Assembly (NCBI GenBank): GCA_022497155.1
Contig: MU385741.1
Coordinates: 248,001-312,000, forward strand
Source of the DNA: Whalleya microplaca
Lineage: Eukaryota; Ascomycota; Sordariomycetes; Xylariales; Xylariaceae
Length of the DNA stretch: 64,000 nucleotides
Reading direction: 5' to 3'
Positions 22,771-34,533 of the stretch are shown here, in pieces. The position numbers and the translations under genes were made by a program. Below the pieces are notes generated by a model. It saw nothing but the letters and a program-made list of their open reading frames with translations, had not been told where the DNA came from and made no database searches. Each line of letters begins with the position of its first letter. Positions within the stretch are counted from its first letter, which is position 1.

Positions 22771-25700
22771 ATGTCCGATAACCGTGGCAGAGGCGGTGGT
22801 CGGGGCCGGGGAGCTCGTGGTGGAGGTCGTGGAGGACCTCGCGGCGGACGCGGGGGCGGTGAGGGTCGCGGCGGAGGTGGCGGAAGTGCCACCTTTTCCG
22901 GGTTTGAGCAGAGAGGTGGCTATCGTGGTGGCCGCGGTGGAGGTGACTTCCGCGGTGGCGGCGACTTCCGTGGTGGTCGTGGTGGTGGTGACTTTCGCGG
23001 TCGCGGAAGAGGAGATAGTCGCGGTGGTGGCCGCGGTGGCCGCGGTGGCCGTGGTGGGTTTGACGACCAGGATTTGGTCTTTAAGTAAGTCTCGAATTAT
23101 TTTTACTGGACTTCTCAACCGTCAGGTTGTACTAACAGGGGTTCAGACCCAATGCCGCCCCTATCCCAGACCCGAAGATCACCGAGCTTGAGAACAATAT
23201 TCTCAAGGAGCAGAGCATGGAAGCCAAGATGTCGGCTCTTCAGATCTCGTCGAAGAAAGGCCAAGCCCCAGACGCAGGAGATTACATGCCTTGTCGGCCG
23301 GCCTTCGGTACTGGCGGTGTAGAAGTCACCCTCTGGACAAACTATTTCAAGATGGGTGTAAAGGCTCAGTCTCTTGCGAAGTATGCTGTAGAGGTAACAG
23401 GCGTAAAGCTGGAAGGTAAGCCTGCGCCTCGCGAAGCCAAGGGGCGAAAACTTCAGAGTATCATCAAATCTGCCCTAGGGCAACTCGGAAAAGGAGTCCC
23501 CTACGCTACCGAGTTCAAGAACCAAGTCATAGCCTTGACACCGCTAGCATTGCCTTCAGATAAAACATTGACAGTACAGTATGACGATGAGGGCAAGAAC
23601 GATACGTATAAAGTCAAATTCAACGGGCCAACCGACGTGAATCTGAACGACCTCGTTGTCTATCTACGAACGATGCGAGACCCAACTGGCGATACTTCTT
23701 TTCCGAAGTTCACGAATGCGATTGATGCTCTTAGTATCATCACCGGTTTCTCTGCCCGAGCAAACGACCAAGTCGCCTCCCTGGGTCACAGCCGCTATTT
23801 CCCCTTGGATCTCGCTTCGGAGATCAAGCCACTTGGCTATCCAGAGCACAACTCCGTCATTCGTGGATACTTTCAAAGTGCCCGTCCTGCCACGGGTCGT
23901 ATCCTTCTGAACGCCAATGTTGCTCACGGCATCTTCCGGCCATGGGGACAGATGACCCAGTTGATGCAGAAATACGAGCTTCGCGGCAGGCCACTTCAAG
24001 AACTCCATAAGTGTATATCGAGGCTTCGTGCCCGTTGCACTGTTCTGCCTGAAAAGTCGGCAGGTAAAAAGGGCGTCCGACGTCAATACCTAAAGGTGAT
24101 CACTGGCCTTGCTACCACATCTGATGGCGGCCGTGAGAACAGACCCAAAGTCAACACCAACGGCGGCCGACCATCAGAAGTCCAATTTTTCTTTGAGAGC
24201 CGGGGAAGACCGGTTCCCGCTGGACTGAAGGCAGACACGTACTACTCAGTGGCTGAATATTACGAAAAGAGTACGTATACACACAACTTTTTGCACAGCT
24301 GCTTGCTAACGCTAACGGTCTTGCAGGATATAGCTACAGAGCAGATCCTAATCTTCCTGTGATCAATGTTGGCTCGAAATTGTATCCAGTCTATATGCCC
24401 GCGGAGCTAGTTGAGATCATCCCAGGACAGGCGCTCCCGCGGAAGACCACGCCGGACGAGACTGCTGAAATGATCGATTTTGCTTGCCGGTCGCCTTGGG
24501 CCAATGCCACATCGATTACCATCACTGGCCGGAGATGCCTCGGCCTTGATGGAGGCGAAAAACTCGTAAGTAATATATGCTATGCGCGTGTAGCCAGAAT
24601 GCTGATCACTTGAAGGTTCAATTTGGAGTCACTGTTGATAAGGAGCTGTTGACGGTAAAAGGTCGTGAGCTACAGACACCCAGCATTCTATACTTGAACA
24701 AGAAAAACCTCAAGCAAACCGTTGAGGTTGATGAAGGCGGTTGGAACAGTATGTACATCTATCTAATTATCCTTTCGTTTTTCTTTTTCGTCGTTCTGGG
24801 AGCAAGTTTTGGCCCATTTACCTATTCAAGACAAATATCCTACTTGCTTCAAGGCAATTCCAGAGCCCCTCAAGATAAAGCATTTACTGATTCACGATGC
24901 TTCAGTGAGAGGCGTTCGAGTGATCAAGCCTGGCCAGATGATTGCTAGATGGACATGGATTCATCTCGATCTTGTCAATGATAAGCCAGCATCAAACCAC
25001 GAAAACGTTTATAAGGCTATGAAAAAATGGGTGGACTTCATGCGTGACATGGGTATCGCGGTGGCGGAAAAACCACTGCCCTCCGGAACCCCGAGCGCTG
25101 CAAAGCTTTCTATCGATGAGTCCACGGCTCTCGATACTTTGAGGGCGAGGTTCAAGGCAATCCAAAACGAAAGGCCCCAGTTCGTGTTCGTTGTGCTTCC
25201 CGGTAAGAAGACTGATACCCGGCTCTATAACGCCGTGAAGCTTTTAGGCGACGTGCAATTTGGCTATCACACTGTCTGTGTCCTGCGATCCAATATCGTC
25301 AAGGAACAGGTCCAATATTTCGCTAATGTAGCTCTCAAAGTCAACTTGAAGATGGGCGGATCTAACCATAAGCTGCACAATGATATAAATATCATCAAGG
25401 AGGGCAAGACGATGATTGTAGGTTATGATGTTACACATCCTACCAATTTGTCTGGAAACGCAGAAGGCCTTCCCAGTCTGGTCGGTCTAGTGTCAAGCAT
25501 CGACCAAGACCTATCCCAATGGCCAGCGGCGGCTTGGGCACAGACCGGGAAGGTCGAGATGTTGGATAAGACTCTTGAAGAAAAGTTTGTTGGACGTCTT
25601 CGGCTGTGGCAACGCCACAACCAAAACCGTCTCCCGGAGAATATCATCATCTTCCGAGATGGTGTATCCGAGGGTCAGTTTGATCAAGTGTTGGAAAAGG

Positions 25701-26292
25701 AGCTTCCCTGGATACGCAAGGCCTGCCTTTCAACATATCCAGCGAAGAAACAACCTAAACTCTCTATCATCGTCTCTGTGAAGCGCCATCAGACACGCTT
25801 CTATCCTACCGACCCTGCACACATGACGAGATCACGCAACATCAAGAACGGGACAGTCGTAGACCGTGGTGTTACACAGGCTAACGTCTGGGATTTCTTT
25901 CTCACGGCGCATCAGGCCTTACAAGGTAATGTATTTCGTTGACATGTTTGGCTTCAACTCATACTAACTGTGGACTATTAGGCACCGCACGACCTGCGCA
26001 CTACACAGTCCTGCTGGATGAGATCTTCCGTGGGCTCCTTGGCCCAGACGCGGCTAATAAACTTGAGAGCCTGACGCACGATTTGTGCTATCTGTTCGGC
26101 AGAGCGACGAAAGCCGTCAGCATCTGCCCACCTGCATACTACGCCGACATCCTCTGCACCCGACACCGGGTTTACCTTGCCGACTACTTCGATCGGTCGG
26201 ACACTCAATCAGTCGCGAGCGGCACCACTCAGAGCCAAGTTCCGTCAGTTCAAATTCACGACAATTTGAAGGACTCCATGTACTACATCTAG
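22771..26292 (+). CDS. qde-2: Argonaute, QDE-2 type slicer
   Basis: Six exons: 22771-23084, 23147-24270, 24327-24565, 24616-24748, 24807-25925, 25982-26292, giving 1079 residues. This is the guide-RNA effector of fungal RNA interference (quelling/meiotic silencing). The first 95 residues are almost pure RG/RGG repeats, including GGDFRGG units. The N domain, PAZ and MID regions follow. The PIWI domain begins near residue 725, with QFVFVVLPGKK. The slicer tetrad is complete: Asp811 (VGYDVTHP), Glu854 (GKVEML), Asp888 (FRDGVSEGQ) and His983 (PAHYTVLLDE), so cleavage activity is likely. The protein ends DSMYYI; a short aromatic tail is typical of Argonautes. The exon 5 acceptor is uncertain: an AG at 24830, 24 bases downstream of the chosen one, is also in frame. 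The symbol is given by analogy with Neurospora; the gene could be the sms-2 paralogue. Confidence 0.94.
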
Positions 26293-27136
26293 CCAGTCAC
26301 GTCTTTCGTGCTGGCGATAAAAGTGTGGAATATTTTCAGTATGTCTACGTTGCATTCTAGATTTGCGCTGCCTTAGTATTATCACATCAAGTCTCGTGTG
26401 CTTCGAGAGTAGCACGGTTTGAGAGTCAATGTGGATCGGACATCAGATATCGATTATACTAGGTATTTCGCGATGTTTTAAAGGTACATGGCGTCTCGAT
26501 GCCCTGGGCCTTTGAGGACTAATGTCTTCACCAAGAACGGATTAGAATCCTGCACTGGCCAGCGGGCTCCACGGAGTTCAGTATGACTAGTTATGGTTCA
26601 ACTGGAGGATTAAAAACGGTGCAGGGAATTTCTCTTGTACCAATGTCGAGCGTAGACTTAGATTAGCGTTGAACATCGTTGATTTATGCGAACATCGCCA
26701 GTATTATAGGTTTTCATGATATCATTTACAGTACCTGGTGACCTCACGTTTAACCCCTTTTCTAGAATTAGGAGAATAACTTGTTTGTAGTAAAGTTTGG
26801 CTTTGTAAGCATTTTAGAAGATCGCTTTCCCTCTACATTTTCCTCACAACAGATCAAATGACATATATCAACCATCACGACCTTAATAACCACTAGTGTT
26901 TGTTGCTCATCCGCTGGCAGGGATAATGACCCTTGGAGATAAAAAGGGCGATGATTGACTCTTTTACCTCGTCCGAAACAACAATCCTAAACGACATCAT
27001 ACTTATCAAAAACATTTGTATTACAATTACGCATTAGGGCGGAGATGTCTATGTCTAATGCAAGTATGTGCCAAACGCCTAGCTAGCATAAGGTCTATCA
27101 CACCTAAATATGTACGCAGATTAGTTTTCCTCAATA
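26293..27136. other. Convergent intergenic region
   Basis: 840 bases between the 3' ends of the Argonaute (plus) and the drug transporter (minus). It is AT-rich with no gene visible; both transcript ends must lie here. Confidence 0.5.
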
Positions 27137-28948
27137 TCAACATATAGGCTTTTTCGCAGCGTACAGTTCACCCGCAGCCTCCATCAGGGTATCAAATTCC
27201 GGCGCCGGCGTCCTTGTCCGAAATTCGATACCTCTGCTCCTATCCGCTCGGCTCTCGATTTTCCACCACCTCAGGCCGAGGGCAGCCAGGAACGCAGCAC
27301 CCGCGGCGGCAGCGGAGATATAGTACGCATTGCGGAGGCCGCGCATGTAGGCCTCGAGCACGGCCTCGAGGGCGTCCTCCTGACCTATGGTGGCCAGTAC
27401 CTGGCGGATCTGGCTGGCGCCGCTGTTGGTCAGGACGGCGGGGTCGATCTGGGGCGCGGCGCGAGCCACGCCCTTAATGAGCCCGTTCTGGAACAGGCTT
27501 TGTGCCACGGAGATGAATAGGGCGCCGCCTAGCGATTGGAAGAACTGCACGCACGCGGTGCCCTGTGGCACTAAGTCCTCCGAGACCACGTTCTGCACCA
27601 CTATTACTCCGGCCTGGAAGCCAGCGCCCGTGCCTAGCCCGCTGAGCACCTGGAACCCGAACCACTGCCAGAACGGTGTCGAGAGGCTGAATGTTGTGAT
27701 GAGCCCTGCGCCGACGGACGCCATGGCCATCTCGATCAGGATCACGGGATTATAGTAGCCGGTGGCCGTGATGAGGCCGCCGGATGCGATGGAGCTAACG
27801 ACTACGGCGATGAGGAGCGGCAGGAGCTTTATGCCTGCCTCTACGGCACTGCTTCCCTGTATAGCTTGAAAGTAAAGGGCTAGTGGTCCAAGTAGTCAGC
27901 GGGTAGAGTATATGGAGGGGAAGAGAACAGAGAATGGCTCACAGATATAATAGACCAGGGGAAAGAAGTATGCGCCAAAGCAGAAGCCGAAAAGCATCGC
28001 GCACAGCACGTTGCGATCTCTGAAGAATCTCGGAGGCAACAAGCCCTTGTCCTGCTGCCAATGCTCTACACCTACGAAAATCAACCCTAAAACACCAGCA
28101 CCCCCAAATAAACCAATGACATGAGGGCTCTTCCATGGATATTTCGTGCCTCCCCACTGCAAGGCCAGGAGCAGCATGACAATTGCCGGAACTAAAATCA
28201 CCGTCCCGATTAGATCAAGCTGAAGGACCCGACAGATGAAAGTTTGTTTTTCTGGATTTGTGACCCGCGAGGTATTTAGAAAGAAGAAAATCACCACCGA
28301 AGCGGCTCCTCCAATCGGCAGGTTGATGTAGAAACACCATCGCCAGGTCAGATGGTCCGAGAATATGCCTCCGAGGAGAGGCCCAGCGACCGAGGCAATG
28401 CCCCACATGCCTCCAAACATACCGAACATGATCGGGCGCTTGCGTAGGGGAAGTGAGTAGGACAGGATGACTATGGCTCCGCAGAACAGACCGGCAGTAC
28501 CCATACCGGCTATCGCACGTCCGATGATGAAGGCGGTAGACGACGGTGCCATGGCACAGACCAGACTCCCCAGTTCAAACAGCGCGACAGCACTCAAGAA
28601 TGAGTACTTGATATCGAAGATCCGATGGATCTTTCCGTACAAGGGCTGTAAGGCCGTGGATGTCAGGAGATACGAGCTGCCATACCATCCAATGTCCTTG
28701 ACACTGCCAAACTGGGCTGTGATGGCCCCTAGAGCCGGCGCAATGATCGTCTGATCAAGAGCAACAAGAAAAACAGATAGACAGAGCGATAGGATGATCA
28801 ACCATAGCTTTGGCCCGGACGGATATTGGCTCTCTTCATCATTAGGTAACAAGGCGATAATGTCATCTTTGCCGACACCATCCCGGAATGATTCCTGAGA
28901 AGAGTAAGGAATGTATGTATCGGTCGATGAAGCAGAAAACCTGCTCAT
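27137..28948 (-). CDS. MFS drug:H+ antiporter, 14-helix (DHA2) type
   Basis: Two exons on minus: 28948-27943 and 27879-27137, giving 582 residues. The single 63-base intron falls in a helix (LVYYIS then LYFQAIQGSSAVEAG), and the join is in frame. Hallmarks of the 14-helix family are visible: LDQTIIAPALG in helix 1, GWYGSSYLLT in helix 2, and the antiporter motif GPLLGGIFSDHLTWRWCFYINLPIG in helix 5. Later, YFQAIQGSSAVEAGIKLLP and GLGTGAGFQAG are typical of fungal toxin/drug efflux pumps. It would export hydrophobic compounds at the plasma membrane using the proton gradient; the substrate is unknown. No biosynthetic genes flank it, so a cluster-resistance role is not supported. Confidence 0.92.
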
Positions 28949-29602
28949 TCTGATGAATTGAACGCGAAGGCTTCGCGTGCCCTATTAACGCGTGGTAAGG
29001 TATTCTTTCCTATCGTGTGCGGCTTAAGCCAACCAGATGAACATGAAGAACCCCCAACGGACTGTGATATTGTATGGAAGAAACAGGGAAGGAGGGAAAA
29101 AACATGCAAACTACAAAGGCTCGTAGCGTACCACTTTCATAATAGCTAAAGCGTTGTATCCATGTTCCAGGATACCGCAACACATTAAGGTTTTATGTGA
29201 GTTATAGCGACGTTGGCATATATCGATGTCCGGCAAGGCCCAACCAGTGCAATGGAACGCTTGTGATGAAGTCGGTCAAACTTGAATGTCATTGGCAAAT
29301 TGATATGCAAAGTACGGCAGCCGAAGAATAAAGACTGCAGTCCAGGATTTGATTAAACTCTAGGTGAGAAGGGGTATATCGGGCTCAGTGCTCCATGTGC
29401 TTTAAGTTTCAGCAGATTGATCACTTCTCAGAGGCGGACAGCTGGCTCGTATCAAGCACATTAGTTGTTCGGGCTAGATCCGAAACCTAAGTTTACGTTG
29501 ATGACATGCGTCAACTTATTCTCTGAAAGCTTAGATGGTGTAGTGCTTAACAACGACATACAGGATCTTGACCTACTGGTCTGATCAATTTCTGGTCGAT
29601 TA
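28949..29602. other. Intergenic, transporter promoter
   Basis: 650 bases upstream of the drug transporter and downstream of the HET relic. I see no coding feature. Confidence 0.5.
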
Positions 29603-30522
29603 TTAGATCAATGATAGATACTCCGTTGTTCTGTCTTTCCACCAATTCTTATATTTCTGGATGAGGGGATCTTGAGTCGTGATATAGCAGGTTTTTACAA
29701 ACTCGTAATCGTCCCCAGCCGATCGAAGGATATAGAAGGCATAGTAACCCTTTATAGCACACAGGATATCGCCATTTCGCATCTCGCATTCGCAACTATT
29801 ATCTCTTAGACTTCTTGAGCCTAAGTTCCCAACAATACCACCGTCCGTGACAAACCAAGTGCTCCTAGTTACTCTCTTAAGTGTTTCTATAACCATCAGT
29901 AGGTATTCATTCTGCTCTGGTGATTGAAAGAACCTAAGCACGAGACCATATAAAAGCTCGCCGCTCTTATGGGTCAAAAGTTTGTAGCAGACTATTACTG
30001 ATTGTATGTTGATTGGATGCCCAAGACACCGAAAATGGACCAGAAGAGGATCGAACTCTTCGGCAACAAACTGGTCCAGGGGCTTATTCCGCAATTCGCT
30101 CCATGGCCTGACGATCATATTGTGGAAGCTTCATGGGAGGGCTTTAGCTGTTTCGACTTGTGTCGTTCAAGCACTTCCTGGTTCCACTTCCAGAAGCCAA
30201 CAGGTATGTCGAGGTATCGCTTAGCCGTGCCTATCCCCTCCTCCTGCCAATCGAATTCCTCCATTTGGATGCAACGGATTTGCCTTAGTGCATCATACAA
30301 ATTGACGGTGACAGGGAAAGGCTTCCCATTCAGCTCGATGTTCTTAGTGACATTCGGGTCCCCCCAAACATACGATAGGGCACAGTATACTGGATGTTCG
30401 TCTAGGGAGGCGTATTCGAGTTTGCATATAATAGGGTCGTCAGGGAGGCCCAGTCGTATAACGATGAGTCGAATCTCTGATCCGGTCAGTGCGCGGTATG
30501 TTGGTCGTTCATCTGAGTCCAT
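29603..30522 (-). pseudogene. Decayed HET-domain (heterokaryon incompatibility) gene
   Basis: Two minus-strand frames that overlap by four bases (ATGA): 30522-30115 (135 residues) and 30118-29603 (171 residues). The first begins like a HET protein: EIRLIVIRLGLPDDPIICKLEYASLDEHPVYCALSYVWGDP, then NVTKNIELNG and VTVNLYDALRQIR. The next HET block (the W-DA-CINQ segment and what follows) is missing. The second frame resembles the C-terminal part of HET proteins (GDILCAIKGYYAFYILR, then GDDYEFVKTCYI). Loss of the core plus a frame break indicates a pseudogene; a spliced short gene is the alternative but would still lack the core. HET proteins trigger cell death when incompatible hyphae fuse. Confidence 0.7.
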
Positions 30523-33149
30523 TGAGCGAAGAGGGTATATAGAGTCCTACATTGATTCTCCAAGTAAATAATGGATCATGTATAATTCAGCAAAGTATCT
30601 TGGAGCAAATGAATATGTTATGATTTGTGGTGATTTAATAGTCGTTAGTTGGGTTGACCGTGTCGAGTAGGAGGCAGATATTAAGGAAGGCTGCCGACAA
30701 CCTAACATGTTCTGCAGAAGTCCTTCGTATGCCACATACGGCTCAAGCATATTAGATATGAGCCACATGGACATCACTAATTGGCCGCCAATGTCAAAGC
30801 TTGGATAAATTCTATTCGTCGCTTAAGTCTGTACCTGATCAATATGGTCTTTGTACTGGAGCCAGAACGATGAATAAGCAACCGCCGTTACTTACGGAAC
30901 AATTGTCTAGAAAGATCCATAGCCTCGTTAATATTGATCCAATACATTGGCTAACAGGTAGGAAGCTTTATACAGTTCTAAAATAGGATCAGTCTAGGCT
31001 TGCACTCACTCACTCCCAACCCAGTCAAGGCATACAAGCAGAACACCGTGTAGGGCTGTCATTGCGAACATCTCTAACGTCAAAGACCTGACCTTCTATA
31101 TTATAATATTATTTTAGAGGCGGAATAATGATAGTGATAGGAACAGTAAATATGCGTCTTGATGGATGATACATTATATTCTGAACATGTTTTGTAGTTG
31201 GTTTGAACTTGGCTGACTTTTGATATTGACAGCTTGAGAGTTCTTGATAATAGCAGCGTGATGAGTCTTTTCCGAAGACCTTTCATCGAGTCTTAGCATA
31301 AGCCAAGGTTAATATAATTTGCCTTTTCTGTTCTCTTGTACTAGACTCTTGTTTCGCTAAGAAGTAGGCTTTTGCCGTGGTCTAATTCAACAGGCATCGC
31401 GATCGGTGGCAGGAACAGATGCTCTGCATTAAGCAGTATTATCTATTCAGCTCGCCGATCTAGCATCTCGCCTCCAGAGAACAAGCGTTGTTTAGTTCAG
31501 TCCCGTGCCTAGTTATCGTTGTAGCTCAACCTACCCGAACACTCAATTTGGCAGGGTTGCCATGTCTAGCCCTGCCATAACGACATCGCTGTGACCTGAG
31601 GAGTTGTCAAGATCATGAGTTTTCGCGTATCTCAAATGTGGACCGTCTCCCGCTCGTTACTAGGCCGAGAGTGCAAGATGGTACTCTGCATTAATTCCTT
31701 TGATGTACCACATATATATATATATTCACTATGCACTATCGGTCAGCTGGCTACATCAACGTTACAGTTTAAAGGGGCTTTCTGTTCAGTCGATAGCGTG
31801 AATGGTATTCTAACTTTGATATATGTTCCGCCAACGTGTATTGTTACAAATTCAGCGAAGACTGCGCTGAGAGCAACTCTAACGTCTCAACGTTCACTTG
31901 GGACAACGCCGACCACCTGTACGCCCACTGTCACGCCCACTGCTGCCCCTCCTACCACCCCTACCACTCCCGCCAATGCCACAACTGCGTATCAGCAAGC
32001 CTCGTCCTCTCTTGCAGCAGAGAACAGACCGCCGCGAGGTTTGCCGTTGCTTCTGCACCAGCCTGCTACTCCATCGTCGGCATATGGTTTTAGTTAGAAC
32101 CTAGAGGACTTAAATCCATGTCACTTGTGTTTGCGTTAATACAATGCATATTATTAAATATAGATATCGACGAGCGCGAGAAAGGCCGGAAGGATTCAGA
32201 GACTTCGACTTGTATTTCTAAATTAAGTATCAGTGCCATTGCCTTTATGCGTGGCCTAGGTATTACTATGAGTGAACAACCAAAAAGTAGGCATTGTCTC
32301 TGCGATCATCGTCCGCAGACAAATGGAAAAACACCCCATGCAGTTCAACAGTACATACAGCAGCGTGATTTTGCTGTAGTTTGCGAAACGCCACCGTCCC
32401 GTAAAGACAATCAAGCTGCTCAGCAGAGGCGCCGGGCGATCCGTAACTCGGCGAAATTGCTGCATAGATAACTCATCGGAGCCAAGCCAAGCCTGCCGCT
32501 GGGCAAGCCAGTGTTATCCTTGGAGATAGGAACATACGAATGGAGGGATCTTAAGTTTCTGCAGTAATGGATGCCCTACAAGAGCTCTTGCTCAGTGTAG
32601 TCTTATTCGTTTCAAGTCTACATCCGTGTCAGGACCTACAAAAGCTCATTGTTAACTTGTTAAGTACTTAGCATCGAGTTGAAGACAGTAGCAAAACCGC
32701 CAGGGTCTAGCTTTCAACTCTTGTCCAACGGTATCAAAAAGAAGCGCCGGCTACCGGATTCTCTAGTCAAGTTAATCTAGACATAGTTGAATTGATAGAA
32801 GGTACGTTGACGATGACAAGTCAAGATAAGGTTGAATCTGAAGTGGAGAGCTTTGGATCTTACTGCGAGTAAACTGACAGATAGGAGACCCACCCTGCTA
32901 CGTACATGTACCTAAGGTTAGGGGGTCGATTCCCTGACGTCACTACAGCGATTACATATGTACAACATGGATTAATTTCTATACATCTAAACTGTACTCA
33001 CTTCGTAACTCGTCACCATTACAATTGGAATAACTATAGAGCTTTAAGGCAGCTTTTCTGCAATTGCGACCAAATCCTCAATTACTCAATTGCAGCAACG
33101 CACACCTAAATATATACCTCCACCTTTAAGTAATCCGTCCCGATCGATC
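30523..33149. other. Gene-poor stretch, 2.6 kb
   Basis: No gene with firm support. One frame at about 31815-32096 (plus) encodes a Cys/His-rich peptide with an ordered look (CSANVYCYKFSEDCAES, then FTWDNADHLYAHC) but has no clear start or signal peptide; see the findings. The rest is moderately AT-rich. Confidence 0.4.
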
Positions 33150-33566
33150 ATGTCGAGCTTCACGGCCCTCCGCACAGCACTAAGAGCTCGGGCTCCGCTC
33201 AGCACAAGCACACGCACCAACCGCCTCGCGGCCCGGCCCCTCCACCGATCGTCCGCCCTAAGCGTGCCCTACAAAGACGACATGGACCGCGAATCGCTGA
33301 AGCCCAAGGCACACGAGAGCACGCAGACGGGGACGGACGACGAGATGGCGCACAACCCGGACGCCGCCTTCAACCCGAACAAGACGGACCCGGAGGTCGC
33401 GAGACAGGCCGCCGGCGTCGGCAACAATGGCAATCCGTTGAATGGGAGTGCCGCGAACAAGGAATTCGCGGAAGCGAACCAGGGTGCCCCGGAGGATAAG
33501 AGACAAGGCGGGACTGCGAAGCGCAGTAAAGTCGGAGACCCCCCGAAGAAGGGCAAAGTCGCGTAG
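33150..33566 (+). CDS. Small conserved-type protein with mitochondrial-like N terminus
   Basis: Single exon, 138 residues. The first 40 residues are rich in Arg, Ser, Thr and Ala with no acidic residues (RTALRARAPLSTSTRTNRLA), like a mitochondrial presequence. The rest is hydrophilic and probably disordered, with KPKAHESTQTGTDDEMAHNPDAAF, FNPNKTDPEVARQAAG and NPLNGSAANKEFAEAN. It ends in a Lys-rich tail. Proteins of this shape occur in many filamentous ascomycetes as I recall, but I cannot name a function. It converges on the RING gene, 280 bases away. Confidence 0.75.
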   Translation: MSSFTALRTALRARAPLSTSTRTNRLAARPLHRSSALSVPYKDDMDRESLKPKAHESTQTGTDDEMAHNPDAAFNPNKTDPEVARQAAGVGNNGNPLNGSAANKEFAEANQGAPEDKRQGGTAKRSKVGDPPKKGKVA

Positions 33567-33846
33567 GAAAAAGTAGCTAGGAATAGAGCATCGTCTATGG
33601 AGGGGGCTTGGGGGCTCGGGGGCTTACCCCGTTGTACACTAGACATTCAGGTCTGGAGTCTGGTGGCGAACTGGTTGTTTCGACAGTGCATCATACGAAT
33701 TCCATTGCATTGACACCCATCATGCTGTCTTATTCCATGACGAGCTCGTAACGGATGATTAGGGTATCACCAACTCCATATGTAGACCATACACATCCAA
33801 CCCGGCCCTTCCCACAACGTAGAAACCCCATTACCTAGCTCCCCAA

Positions 33847-34533
33847 CTAGCCATACAACCCATCGACATCGTCCTGCTCCTCCTCATCGTCATCCTTCGG
33901 CACCTCCACGACCCGCTTCTGCGTCAGGTCCTTGCGGCACATGGGGCACGTGCCCTTGCTCTGCAGCCAGGGGCCGACGCACTCGAGGTCGAAGCGGTGG
34001 TTGCCGTGGCACGGCAGCTCGACGACGAGGCAGTAGGGGTCGTCGAGGAAGGGCTCGGCGCAGATGGGGCAGCCGTCGTCCTGCTTCAGCGCCTTGCGCG
34101 GCACGCGCTCCAGCGCGTCCAGGTACTCCTGCCGCACGCCGCGGATGTCGGCCGGCGGCGCCCCGATGTCCGCCTCCAGCATCCCCATCAGCGTCACCAG
34201 GAAGTCGCGGTTCTCGCCGCTCGGCGCGTCCGTCGCCAGCGTCGCGAACTGGTCCTGCACGAGCCGGAACAGCGCCGCCGCGTCGACGGGCGTTGGCCCC
34301 ACGTGGTGCGTGTCCGGGGCCGGGGGCGCATTGTCGCTGGTGTTGGCGGTGGAGGGCTCGTCCCGGGAGATCTGGTGTAGGTGCGAGATGAAGGTCGACA
34401 TGTCAGGACGTCGCCGGTGAGGCCGCGGCGGCGGCGTGCTGATGTTGTGCTCGACTGGGTGGGAGGCCAGTTAGCTAGGAAGAATTATTGGTGGGGTGAT
34501 CAGTAGCTTACCTTCGTAGGGGTTGGTTGCCAT
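33847..34533 (-). CDS. RING-H2 finger protein, probable E3 ubiquitin ligase
   Basis: Two exons on minus: 34533-34512 and 34454-33847, giving 209 residues. The first exon encodes only MATNPYE and is joined by a GTAAGC donor; the combined frame runs into a Pro/Arg-rich stretch. A RING-H2 finger lies at about residues 136-180: CPIC, then C156-H157, H160, C166, and CPMC at 177-180. RING domains bind an E2 enzyme and promote ubiquitin transfer; the substrate is unknown. The C terminus is acidic (DDDEEEQDDVD). A later ATG, at residue 26, would give a 184-residue protein with the same domain. Confidence 0.85.

Noticed and set aside
22747..23191. Overlapping frames of Thr/Ala/Ser or Val/Ala repeats around the Argonaute start
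   Set aside because: They arise from the repetitive RGG-coding exon read in other frames.
27137..28948. Drug transporter as part of a secondary-metabolite cluster
   Set aside because: Neighbours are an Argonaute and a HET relic; no synthase or tailoring genes are nearby.
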